NCBI GenBank assembly: GCA_023374045.1
Contig: CM041779.1
Location: forward strand, 271,656,062 to 271,720,061
DNA length: 64,000 nucleotides
DNA from: Limonium bicolor
Taxonomy: Eukaryota; Streptophyta; Magnoliopsida; Caryophyllales; Plumbaginaceae
Reading direction: 5' to 3'
The stretch's first letter is position 1, and each line of letters opens with the position of its first letter. The position numbers and the translations under genes were made by a program. Below the pieces are notes generated by a model, which saw only the letters and a list, made by a program, of their open reading frames with translations, did not search any database and had not been told where the DNA came from. Positions 21,191-30,801 of this stretch are shown one piece after another.

Positions 21191-24100
21191 CTTGACCAGA
21201 CTAATTGAGGAATGCAGTATGTTTGATGATGTGAGGATGTAAAACATGTTTTATGCAAATGATTATGATTGTGATAAAAAATCAAATTGTCAAAGTTCCA
21301 AACATGGAAATGATATGGTTTACCCGAGTATTGCAAAGTGAAATTGAAGTGCTTATGAAAACTAAAAATTTGCACGAAGCAAGAAATAGCTGAAAATGTG
21401 CCAAACGTGGCAATGCTTGAGAAAAACTCTGCTCATAAAGGAAAGTGAAATAATCATTTCCTAACTAAGAGTTCTAGATCTGCAATTTGTTTCTTATAGG
21501 ATGAACATGACACTAGTGGAAGTATGTGGTATTTATTGTGGAGCTGGAAGCGTTTGTTGGTGTTCAGGTTTTTTGACAAGCCTGGGGTTGGGGTGTGATT
21601 TTGGATAGTGATCAGGATTATGACGAGACTGATGTTTGTGGAGGTAAGACCAATGATGGGCCTGAGAGTGTTTGTGTGGTGGTTAGGGCTTATAAGGGCC
21701 TGTGTGGTGGTGTTAGTACGTGAGGTTTGGGTTCCAATTGGTGTTGTTATAGCAATTGTTGGAACCAACAATTGCCCCCAGTATTTTTCCCTTAAGACAA
21801 TCTGAGCTAGAGTTCGTGGCAATCGATCGGACCGATTGATTACCCCTAGTATTTTCTTGATTAAAGGTGCGAACGAGTCTCGTCCTTACAAGGTCAAGGC
21901 TTATGTTTTGATGTGGTGCTTCCTAACCTATGCTTGATGTGTTTGGTGTTTGCCCTCGTTTCTTGCTTACGATCACAACTTCTAACCATTGAATTCGACA
22001 TTTATTGGATTTACGCATTCAATCTGTTACTTTCACGTGATTAGATACACAACTACCAAGTCGGAAGTCTTTAAAGTTTATAACATGGTCATGGGGTGTG
22101 ATGAAAGAAAACAGGACCATGGAGGGATGTTTGGGTGTGTGGAGCGTAAAGGGGTGACCAAAGCTGTAACTTGTGTTTTCTCAGATCTTTCTTCCTTGTC
22201 TTTGAACTCGTCTAGCCACTTTGCGTTGACGTTATTTTCGAGCTTCTGGAGTTGGACTTTTGAAGTCCTCCTTTACACCATTTCTCTTCCTTTTGTCATT
22301 TGGATTTCTTCAAGGTACTTCGGGTTTGCCTTTTTGTTTTATCCATTCTTGACTTTGCCTTCGAGGTTCTTGTGTCTCCCGGTTTTGAGCTTTGAGAGCT
22401 GTTTTAATGGAGCTCTTTAGATCCTATGTCACTTTGGGACCATTTACGATTGCTTCGTCATGCTGATAGCGGCGTTGCTTCTTTGGACTGATGAAAACAT
22501 TATCAGAGAATCTGGCTCCTTGCTTCCTTTGGTCACCGGGTTTAAAATTTATCATCGGCTGGGATATTTTGTGGAGTTCATAATATCGAAAAGGGATATA
22601 TGAAAGGCTCAGCGGGGGTGCCTAGGGTTTAATGTTAGGGTTCACAAGCTTTTGGCTATGTGGTGCTGAACCTAGGTACTTCGTCATTCCTGATAGTTAT
22701 GTATCTGTTCTTTGTTACTTTTCGCAGGTCTAAGCCTCACCTTTAAATGTGGTCTCACCGAGTCGTGTAAAAATGACACGCTCGTTCGCTCATGGTTTTT
22801 TCGCTCAAGGCACTCTCGTGAATTTTCTCTCAAAGACTTGTCATACATTTAAATGAAAGATTAATGATGACAAACTTAAGCTCAAATTGCCCCTAGTATT
22901 GATTTGGGGTTTTATGACAACACTTAAACAGATGTGGAATTTGGACAGCTTTATGGATTGTTTTGGATGTTCTGTGATGGTGCTTGGATGGGCTTGTTCA
23001 CCCTTTTGGAAGCAAAGAGACGAATCATTTTGTTATACTGCCAGAAAATGAATATCTCGCGGTCCTTTTTCTTGAAAAACAGGAATGGTCATCATTTCTT
23101 TTTTTTTGTTTATGAATGCACAAAAATTATGAAAATCGAACTATGCTCTAATTCATGAATGGAAAGATAACATTGAAAATCATAATCTTAGAAAAACTAC
23201 CTAAAATGATAAAGGAAAATAGCTACCATAAAAGTTGGAAGAGCGACTGAGAAAAGAAAACTACGTAATTGAGAAAACACTTAAAAAAAGCAATTTCTAA
23301 TGATGTTGAATTGTCTTATGCCAACTACTGAAGATTCGAGCTCTTGGCCGTTGGGGCACCATTGAGATGACCATGATCGTCTTCCTTCTAAACTTTGAGT
23401 GGGCTCTATGAAACGTCTGAACTAGGAATGACTATGGATGTAGAAAGGTACTTGGGCCTGAACCTTTTCCAAACTGAGAGTGAGGTGCATGGGCTAGAGT
23501 GATTCCTAGACTAGAAAGGATGTGTAGGCCTAAATACCCTTAATTTGGAAGTGGAGCGAACAAGCTAAAGGAAGCCACATGGACTGTGAATGGGCCACTG
23601 GGCCGAGAGAGAAACTTTGAAGTCTGATTCGTTTGATGTTCTTGTTGGGCCTTGACGCCAGAAACTGGAATGAATGAGTTACGCAAACTATCTGGATTCG
23701 AATGGGCTGAAACCTAAACAAACGGTTTTGAGTGGGCCTAAAAGGTATGACACCTATATCTAGGATTTTGGGCCAGGGCCCAAACAAAAAGTTTACCTAG
23801 ACTAGAATGAGCATTTAGGCCGAATTGTTTTAAGAATTTGACACCTGGGCTAGAATGTGTTTGGGCTAGAAGCAAAGTACATGGGCTGAAATGGTCCACA
23901 AAACACAAATGGGCCTAACTTTCTTTGAGTTAGAAAAGACAGTTGCTGAACCGAAAAAGGATTTCAAGAGTAAGACCTTATTTCAAATGATTGATTTTTC
24001 AGGGCTTGTGAGTTATTTCAAGTTCAGGTGGATTTCTTTTTGTGGGCCTAGAACTAAATGGATAATTCAAATTGGGCCGAAGGGGAAATCACCTAGAGCT

Positions 24101-24777
24101 AGGGCTTTGGGCCGAGGGCCAAACAAATGACTCACATATTCAAAGCAAGCAGGGCCTTTGGGCCGCAAATAATAAAGCCGCAAATTCGGGTTGGGCTGAA
24201 TTGATGTAGGAAAGTTCCTATCAATTTCTAAGCTTGGTAGTGGGCCGATCATACAAGCAAACAAGGCTCACACAAGTTCAACATGTCCGCACTTGACGCT
24301 TATCCAATTAGGGTATGGATCGATCCGGAGAGGTGCTTGGGGCATGGGCCCAGGTCACCAAAAAGGAATAGGGCTTGCACGCTATTCTCTTTGGGCTTCC
24401 CCACTTTTCTCACATCACCATGAGGTGTGCGTCTACGGTCGGGTCTTTGAATGACCAAACAGGGCTAGGTAAGGGCATTTCCAGGAAAATGCTTGGGGCA
24501 AAAGCCCAGGTATTAAGGGGATGTGGTTAGACGACATCCTCCTCTTTTCCTCCACTTATTCACATCACCTAAAAAGGTGTGAGTTCCTGACAGGGGACCC
24601 TAAAGTGGGTCCCGGGGTGAAATCCGCTTGCGTGGACCCTCACTCTCATATGATACATATACAGAAATTTAAATTGCACACGAAAGTAAACAAACAACGT
24701 AATAAAAGCCATCAATAAACAATTTTCGAGTTAAGCCCTCTTTCTTAAAATTAAACAAGTTTAAAATTAAGAGTTTG

Positions 24778-24795
24778 TCCTCAGTAGAGTCGTCA
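24778..24795 (-). promoter_or_regulatory. Primer-binding site, tRNA-Arg type, decayed
   Basis: The minus strand reads TGACGACTCTACTGAGGA, three nt (GAA) after the LTR end. It differs from the PBS at 44,119 by three G-to-A changes. Confidence 0.8.
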
Positions 24796-24798
24796 TTC

Positions 24799-26574
24799 TA
24801 TGAGCCTTGATTTTTGAACCATTATCCTACGTTGATTAGATTGATTAGGATCTGATCGGGTTCTAGGCCCACTTATAACCTAAGATTAATAACTATGTCA
24901 TATAACACTAATTATTAAATCCTAAGTTAGCTCACTAGAACCTATTACGAGTCGCCACCTAATTTTAACCTAGGATAAATTAGGAAAGGTAGAGTTTGGG
25001 TTCAGGGGTTGGTATTCGACTTATTCAGGGTTCAATTACTTTCATTACCCCTCGAAGTTGTTTTTCCTCTACTTAGTTTAACTACGGCTTATTACGAGTC
25101 GTTTTAACCTAAGTGCGTGAACTTTTGATTTTTTTTGTGTTTTTTTCTTTAAACATTTTTTTACATAAAAAAAGTGTAAAGTGAAATTACCTAAACTAGG
25201 GTTTCGAAGGCAGAATTAGGTCAAATTTTGTTTCCGTCCGTGGCCACAGACACCTAATGTCCGAACCCACGGACCCTAGTTAACTTAGTTATACAGAAAA
25301 AGTCGAATTGAAAAGAAAATGAAATTTTGAAAAGTCCGGGGCCACGGACAGGACGTCCGTGGGCCCGGACATAAGTTGAAAAACCCTAAAACATTTGAAA
25401 ATTTAATTCTCGCCGCGGTCCGGGGGTGTCCGTGGCCTCGGACAGGCCATCGGGGATCTTGGACAGGCTGTCCGTGGGCTCGGACCATCCTCGGACGGCG
25501 GCGTTCTGGTGGTTCCCGGCGGTGTTCTAAGCTCAAATTTTATGGGTGTGTAGCCTACGAGATTTAAACAAGTTAGTATTCGAAAGAATCCAATTTAAAG
25601 CTGAATTTAACACGAAACTTAGTGCACAAGTTATCAGGATGAAACGAAGGAAAACGCTAAGTCAGGAGCCGAAAAAGTTCGGTTTGATTCCAAATTTCAA
25701 CAGAGAGTTAATGAAGTCGATGAGAGTTAGGAAACTGAACTCTAACCTATTTTACCTTCGGATTCGAGGTGTTTCTTCACGTCGGGATTCTTCGGAGGTC
25801 TCATGGATGCCGGTTCCGGATTGAGATCGACCCGAGCTTCTGACTCCTTGTTATTCTTGATGTTCTTCACGCCTTGGTGGTGTTTTGGTGAAGGTTTGAT
25901 GATTGTTGATGTTGTGGAAGTTGAAGAATGTGTTTAGATGATGATTTTGGAAGGTTTTTGATGCGATTTTGATGCTCGGGTGTTGAAAAACGTGAGAGAG
26001 TTGTGACGGTTAGGTTTCCTGGTTCCTTAGGGTTCTTGGAGCTCTAATTTGTTCAAGGGATAAGGTTCCTTATATAGGCTTCCTTAAAGATATAAAAATC
26101 CGGTAAAAACCGAGATTTACTAACGTTTTATCTCAAAGGTTTCTAAAAGGAATTTGACTATGAAATTTTAAACATGGGTAAAGGATAATATTTCTGATTT
26201 TTCCGAGGTGGAATCGAACTTTTTTGATATTGGAACATTTTTAAATTCAATTTCTCGTTAGATTCAATCAAAAAATACTAGAAAATTATTGAAACTTTGA
26301 AAAATCAAAATTCCAACGCTATTATGCTCTAAATGTCATCCCTTATCGTGGGTTAAAATCTCAAAGCTTTTTGAATTGATTTGAGCCACTTTCGGTGGAG
26401 AGAGAAAGCTTATAGAGGGCTTAGGAGCCTTTGAAAATTACGAAAATGCCCCTGAAGCTGACCTAGCTGTCCCTAGCACTCCGAATGTGCCGATCGAACT
26501 GGGAATCATTGTCACTTGACCAAACTACCCTTTTAGATACTCTGTTCTGGGGGGTTAAAATTTTGGGTATAACA
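24799..26574 (-). mobile_element. 5' LTR of the minus-strand Ogre/Tat-like element (copy C)
   Basis: About 1.78 kb, collinear with copy B. On the minus strand it starts TGTTATACCCAAAATTTT (26,574) and ends GGCTCATA, where the terminal CA has become TA. It holds a near-perfect hairpin (25,334-25,370) and an extra ~36 bp of GGACAGGC-type sequence near 25,440-25,475 compared with copy B. Confidence 0.88.
25334..25370. repeat. 16-bp-arm inverted repeat in LTR copy C
   Basis: Arms GTCCGGGGCCACGGAC and GTCCGTGGGCCCGGAC, one mismatch, loop AGGAC. Copy B (about 14,426-14,462) has the same structure with further decay (GTCTGG, ATCCGT). Confidence 0.85.
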
Positions 26575-28132
26575 GGGAGTCAGATACGGTATTAGGGTTT
26601 GAGCGAGAGCATCTCATTTATGGTGTTTCTCTATAAACCTTAAATTTTGACATAAATACATTGCCCCATATTTCGAGCCTTGGAACTTACCATTAATTAT
26701 GTGTCATGTTCAAGGGGGTACACGGGTGATCCTTCGGGATTATCCACCTCTTTTCAAAATACTATAGTCTATAAATTTTAGTTTAAAAGTATTTTTAGAG
26801 AGGCAACTTTGAAGAATATTTATTTCAATAATTAAATCCACCACATCTTTCCGTCAAACCCCGAACCTTTAAAATCCTCTCAATTGACTGAATCCTTCCC
26901 TCAAATTCTTTTAGCACTTCTAAACTTCCAAGCAACTTGAACATGTCAGCCGAATCAAGCGTTTCAAAGGACAAGGAATCAAACTCGAACTTAACAAGGA
27001 ACTCAAGTGTTTCAGTGGGACTATGAAAACTTTTAATCCCAAAGCTCTCCAACTTCAAGCCCTTTAGGATTCTAAAGCAATCTGAAACCTAAATCCTAAA
27101 CTCCTCTTAAATCTTCATTTCTTAGAACTCTGAGCTTCTGAAAATACCAATTTGTTAAGAATCTCAAACCCAGAAGAACCTTCAATCTTTCGAAACCCCA
27201 AAACACTAAAAGATAATCCCGACTACCCTCTTAAGCATACAAATGATCAAAGGTTCACCGACTCTCAAAATGACTGGAACATCTTTATGCTCTTCAAACC
27301 TCTTTGAACATCTTTCAAGCATTTCAAATCCCTGATCATCTGAAAGACCTAAAGCACTCAAAAACTAGAGAACCTCTCAGATCCCCTTTGACCCTCACAA
27401 CAGGTCTCATTCATTCACCCAGTCATAGACTTTACCCATCTTTCATCCCGTACTCGTTCAATTCCTTTTATCTATCAATCCTTGTTTTGGAGCTAGCTTG
27501 TCAAAAAAAGCTCTCCTCACCTTCCGTAGTCAATCAACTCTCTCAACCCATTAATTCTCTCATTTGGTGCTAGCTTGGCAGAAAAGCTCGCCTCATCCAC
27601 TCTCCATCTCTCTTCCTATCCAATCTTATCCTCGTTGCCATTAAAATAAATCTCTCTAAAAGGTTTTGAATAAAATCAATCCTAACAATTGGAGACTGGG
27701 GTTTCCTTGGGTACCATCAAAGTCATGGTCGTTGCCACTTCCAAGGGGTGTAACCCAATACGAACCCAACCAACTCTACAATGACCAGATAAGTCCTATC
27801 CATAGGCAACATTTTCAAAGTCAATTAGGGAGAACCCCTATCTTTTCTTCCTAGTTGATTTTTAGGTCAAACTAGGTGGCGACTCTAGTCAATTTCTCCC
27901 TTATGGCATAAGTACATGTGGAGCCCATCGAGAGTGAGTGTAGTGCTCACTAGCATTCCCTTTAAGATTTATGGAAAAGACGGACGATAAAGTAGGTATT
28001 TAAGGGATACCAGGATGATGGGTTTCACCCTTCATAAAATGACATTTTAGGATCTAGGCTTTTTAGTTAAGAACCAAATTTAGACCCCCCCCCCCCCCCC
28101 ACACACACACACCATAAAAATCACCCTCTACA
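26575..28132 (+). mobile_element. Old Ogre-like LTR, right segment with LTR 3' end
   Basis: From about 27,640 it is clearly homologous to 43,620-44,115. Shared phrases include AACAATTGGAGAC, GGTGTAACCCA, GATAAGTCCTATCCATAGGC, AACTAGGTGGCGACTCTAG, AAGACGGACGAT and AGGATCTAGGCT. The end AAAAATCACCCTCTACA (28,132) matches the Ogre-like LTR end AAAATCACCCTCCACA. No PBS follows, so it is a solo or truncated LTR; CTGTG would be its right TSD. The interval 26,580-27,640 is diverged and non-coding; the small frames there (26,825-27,058 minus, 27,304-27,573 plus) have no recognisable domain. Confidence 0.7.
28085..28112. repeat. Poly-C and (AC)n microsatellite
   Basis: A run of 16 C followed by about six AC repeats, expanded inside the old LTR near its 3' end. 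Confidence 0.95.
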
Positions 28133-28522
28133 CTGTGTTATTTGAAATTTACAACTTCTATTACAATATGATACAAAGAAACCACAATAAGCATATAATA
28201 TGATATCTCTACATCAAGAAATTAATAATTTTTAATTTGTCCTTGGTGATCCCTCGTAAATTTTCTACTTTGTCATATTCTATGTCTATTCTTCATCCAG
28301 TAATGTGCATATGAGTGTTAGTAATTCTTCAAGCAACCATTTAATTTTTATTATAGATTTAAGACTAAGCTTTCTATTATTCTCCATCAATAATTTTTAA
28401 TGCATACAATTACTGATTATTATGCTCATTTGTACAGTTTTGTATGATCTTTTGTACAATTTATTTATGCTTTGGGCACTATAACCCTTGAGCTACTTAA
28501 CCCTAAACCTCAAACCTTAAAA
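28133..28522. other. AT-rich sequence, nothing recognised
   Basis: No coding or repeat signature beyond general AT richness. Its end (CCTAAACCTCAAACCTTAAAATAAGC) belongs to the locally duplicated unit described at 29,040-29,880. Confidence 0.6.
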
Positions 28523-28527
28523 TAAGC
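28523..28527. repeat. TRIM target site duplication, left
   Basis: TAAGC, repeated at 29,035-29,039. Confidence 0.85.
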
Positions 28528-29034
28528 TATAATATCACCATCCCACATCGGGATATGAGTAGTAAAGTGATTAGTGTATAAGGATACATATGAGTTGACT
28601 ACAACAACAAGGTCTTCCACTTTTAGGCCCAAGTGAGAATAAAGGGCTTAAAAGAGACTAGTTTTCAAGCCCGAATGGCTTGAGAGCTAAGTTATTGGAC
28701 AGTTGCCCATATGAGGTGTTACAAGCAGTATCAGAGCTGACTCGGGACCGTGTGGGGATGGACTACCTGACACCTACCAAGGAGGTCCATGAGACTTAAA
28801 TGTTAGGCTTGCGACGAGGCCGTCACATTCTTTGAGTGGGGGAGTATGTAATACCCTCATCCCGCATCGAGATATGAGTAGTAAAGTTATTGGTTTATAA
28901 GAATATATATATGGGTTGACTACAACAATAAGGCCTTTTACTTTTAGGCCTAAGTGAGGATAAAAGACTTAGTTTTCAAGCCCAAATAACTTGAGAGCTA
29001 GGTTGTTGGATAGTTGCCCATATGGGGAGTTACA
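28528..29034 (+). mobile_element. TRIM (terminal-repeat retrotransposon in miniature), 507 bp
   Basis: The terminal direct repeats are 28,528-28,723 (196 bp) and 28,847-29,034 (188 bp). They start TATAATATC / TGTAATACC, contain CATCCCACATCGGGATATGA / CATCCCGCATCGAGATATGA, and end GGTGTTACA / GGAGTTACA. Between them lie a tRNA-Met-type PBS (GCAGTATCAGAGC, 28,725-28,737), about 100 bp, and a polypurine tract TGAGTGGGGGAGTA. TSD TAAGC is perfect. There is no coding capacity, so movement depended on another element. A related duplicated unit at 29,600 shows the uninterrupted phrase AATAAACCTTTGACGATTTA. Confidence 0.93.
28725..28737 (+). promoter_or_regulatory. TRIM primer-binding site (tRNA-iMet type)
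   Basis: GCAGTATCAGAGC, close to the canonical TGGTATCAGAGC, lies directly downstream of the left LTR. Confidence 0.75.
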
Positions 29035-29039
29035 TAAGC

Positions 29040-29880
29040 TTTTGACGATTTGACATTCCTAGGGTATGTGTGGGTTTAGGGTATCTTTTTGTGATTCATA
29101 TTTATATCCTTATAACAATTCAATAATCTCGACAGGTTTTTAAGGTTTGAGGTTTAGAGTTTATGGTCATTTTGACTACAAACCCTAAAATAAAAATTCA
29201 ATGATTTAGCACTCATAAGATATGTGTAGGGTTTAAGGTATCTTTTTGTGATTCATATTTATACCCTTATCACAATTCTACTATCTTGACAAGTTTTAGG
29301 GTTTGAGGCTTAAAGTTCAGGGTTTAGGTTCGTTAGGTTTACATCTTTAAAATCATTCAAAGAGTGTTAAATCCATTGCTCTAAGCAAGGATAACGTGAC
29401 ACTATGTTTCATTTTTCTTTTGACATTATTTCAATTACTCTTCTCGCTTTGTACACTTTTTTCCGTTGTGTGTATATCTTTTAATGTGCATAAGTGCATG
29501 TTATTCCGCTCATATGTACACATGAGAATGACCTTATGTACATTTTTTAAATTTATGTGCATTATAGCCCGTTGGGCTCTACTTAAATGCTAAACCTCAA
29601 ACCATAAAATAAACCTTTGACGATTTAGCATTCCTAGGAGATGTGTAAGCTTAAGGTATCTTTTTGTGATTCATATTTATACCCTGAAAACAGTTCAATT
29701 ATCTCAATAGTTTTAGGGTTTATGGTCATTAAATTTACATTATTCATTGCTTAAAAGAGTGCTAAATCCATTGTTTGAGCAAGGATAACAGGACACTATG
29801 TTTCATTTTTATTTGACATTATTCTAGTTATCCTTCCCACTCTCCATCATGTGTACATTTTTTACTGTATACAAGTAGAT
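29040..29880. repeat. Imperfect local duplications, about 170 and 400 bp periods
   Basis: Phrases recur: GATTTGACATTCCTAGGG / GATTTAGCACTCATAAG / GATTTAGCATTCCTAGGAG, each followed by ATCTTTTTGTGATTCATA (29,048, 29,200, 29,616 regions). The phrase AAATCCATTG...GCAAGGATAAC with ACACTATGTTTCATTTTT recurs at about 29,370 and 29,766. The 65-residue frame at 29,396 sits in this repeat and has no recognisable domain. Confidence 0.75.
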
Positions 29881-29899
29881 GTGTCTCTTTCTTTCATGA

Positions 29900-30015
29900 G
29901 GCCCTGTATTGAATCTTTAAGTTGAGGCCTTATATTAAATGTTTAAATATGGGTCTTTTCTAAATGTTTAAATTGGGGTTTTGTGTTGAATGTTTAAATT
30001 AAGGTCGTATATAAA
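29900..30015. repeat. Short degenerate tandem repeat (~27-30 bp)
   Basis: Four or five units of the type GAGGCCTTATATTAAATGTTTAAAT. No coding. Confidence 0.7.
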
Positions 30016-30143
30016 TTAAATTTGAATATAAGTTACCTATTTTGCAAATAATGCAAATTTAACTGATTATTAAAAATGATTGGAGCAGAAGAGTTGTGAG
30101 AATTCTTTAAGATATAAAACTTAATTAATAATGCGCAATTTAA

Positions 30144-30165
30144 AACCTGGCACAAGTGCCAGGTT
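30144..30165. repeat. Perfect palindrome with 10-bp arms
   Basis: Arms AACCTGGCAC and GTGCCAGGTT around AA. Isolated, in AT-rich sequence. Confidence 0.9.
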
Positions 30166-30199
30166 CTAATATGGCTTTGAGGTAATATGGTCATTTCAT

Positions 30200-30801
30200 A
30201 TTAGGGTTATATGTGTAATTTTGTTATGTCTTTCTCTTCTCCCTCTGCATCAAAATTGAATTCATAATTTCACTCACACCCTAAGCACGAAGCCATCATC
30301 TCTCCGACTCAAGTTTCGACTCGCCCCTCACGTTTTTCTCCAGACTCTACGCGACAGCTACACTCTTTACGATTGTCTCATACTCATTTTTTTCTAGAAA
30401 CTAAGGCCTGATGCCTCTTTGTACGATTGACCCTTCCGAGCTCTTCTTGTCAATTCTTCAAGCTTTCTCTATAATTCTCTTTGGACAACTTCTTTTACAA
30501 ATTCTAGGTAAAATCTCATCCAAATTAGTACTTTAATGCAGTCTTGTTTCCTGTCAATTACTCTGGACTGAATACTACTCGATTTCCTGCTCTATTTGCT
30601 TTCTTTTGACCAGATGAAATAAAACTCTCATCTAAATTAGTACTTTAAATCTGTGGTCTAAAGTTTTGTTTCCTCTCAGTTACTCTGGACTGAATACTGC
30701 TTGATTTCCTAGTTTCCTTTTTTTTACTATGAAATAAATTAGGATAAACTTAGTACACTGTGTGATTTGTTATTGATTTTTGCTTTTGACTGGTGTGAAT
30801 G
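30200..30801 (+). other. Possible 5' end of a host transcription unit, cut by the Tekay-like insertion
   Basis: A CT-rich segment (TCTTTCTCTTCTCCCTCTGC and on to about 30,500) of lower AT content resembles a plant 5' UTR. It is followed by TCTAGGTAAAATC (donor-like, about 30,508) and T-rich, intron-like DNA. A direct duplication of about 90 bp lies in the latter (30,520-30,600 and 30,632-30,715, sharing CTCTGGACTGAATACT). No start codon or protein is identified; the unit ends where the LTR begins at 30,802. Confidence 0.3.

Larger units (their letters stand above)
19541..24777 (-). mobile_element. Internal region of the minus-strand Ogre/Tat-like element
   Basis: About 5.2 kb without convincing gag, protease, RT, RNase H or integrase motifs on either strand. 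Near the 3' LTR lie a degenerate array (20,028-20,878) and a 33-bp array (20,884-21,190). Between 23,440 and 24,480 it is rich in TGGGCC/GGGCCT on the plus strand, equivalent to GGCCCA on the sense strand of the element. A 122-residue minus frame (21,454-21,822; Thr, Pro, Asn, His-rich) could be a gag-linker remnant, but nothing specific supports it. The plus-strand frames at 21,989-22,420 and 22,934-23,158 are antisense to the element and probably incidental. Confidence 0.6.
13884..26574 (-). mobile_element. Complete minus-strand Ogre/Tat-like LTR retrotransposon, coding regions lost
   Basis: Read on the minus strand the order is 5' LTR (26,574-24,799), spacer GAA plus PBS (24,778-24,795), internal region, polypurine tract (19,540-19,526), and 3' LTR (19,525-13,884). 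The flanks are GGGCG (13,879-13,883) and GGGAG (26,575-26,579), a target duplication with one substitution. The PBS TGACGACTCTACTGAGGA is the tRNA-Arg type site of the Ogre-like element at 44,119 with three G-to-A changes. The internal region is only about 5.3 kb and shows no convincing gag-pol, so the copy is non-autonomous or heavily decayed. Tandem arrays lie close to the 3' LTR, as is known for Tat/Ogre elements. Confidence 0.85.

Noticed and set aside
20897..21247. Thr/Glu-rich plus ORF and its minus-strand partner as repetitive proteins
   Set aside because: A 33-bp minisatellite explains both; no start context or flanking coding sequence.
21454..21822. 122-residue minus ORF as an intact gag
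   Set aside because: No gag motif is visible; composition is simple (Thr, Asn, Pro, His) and the reading may be chance.
28528..29034. Cassandra-type TRIM
   Set aside because: LTR termini and Met PBS are similar, but I could not find the 5S rRNA-like segment that defines Cassandra.
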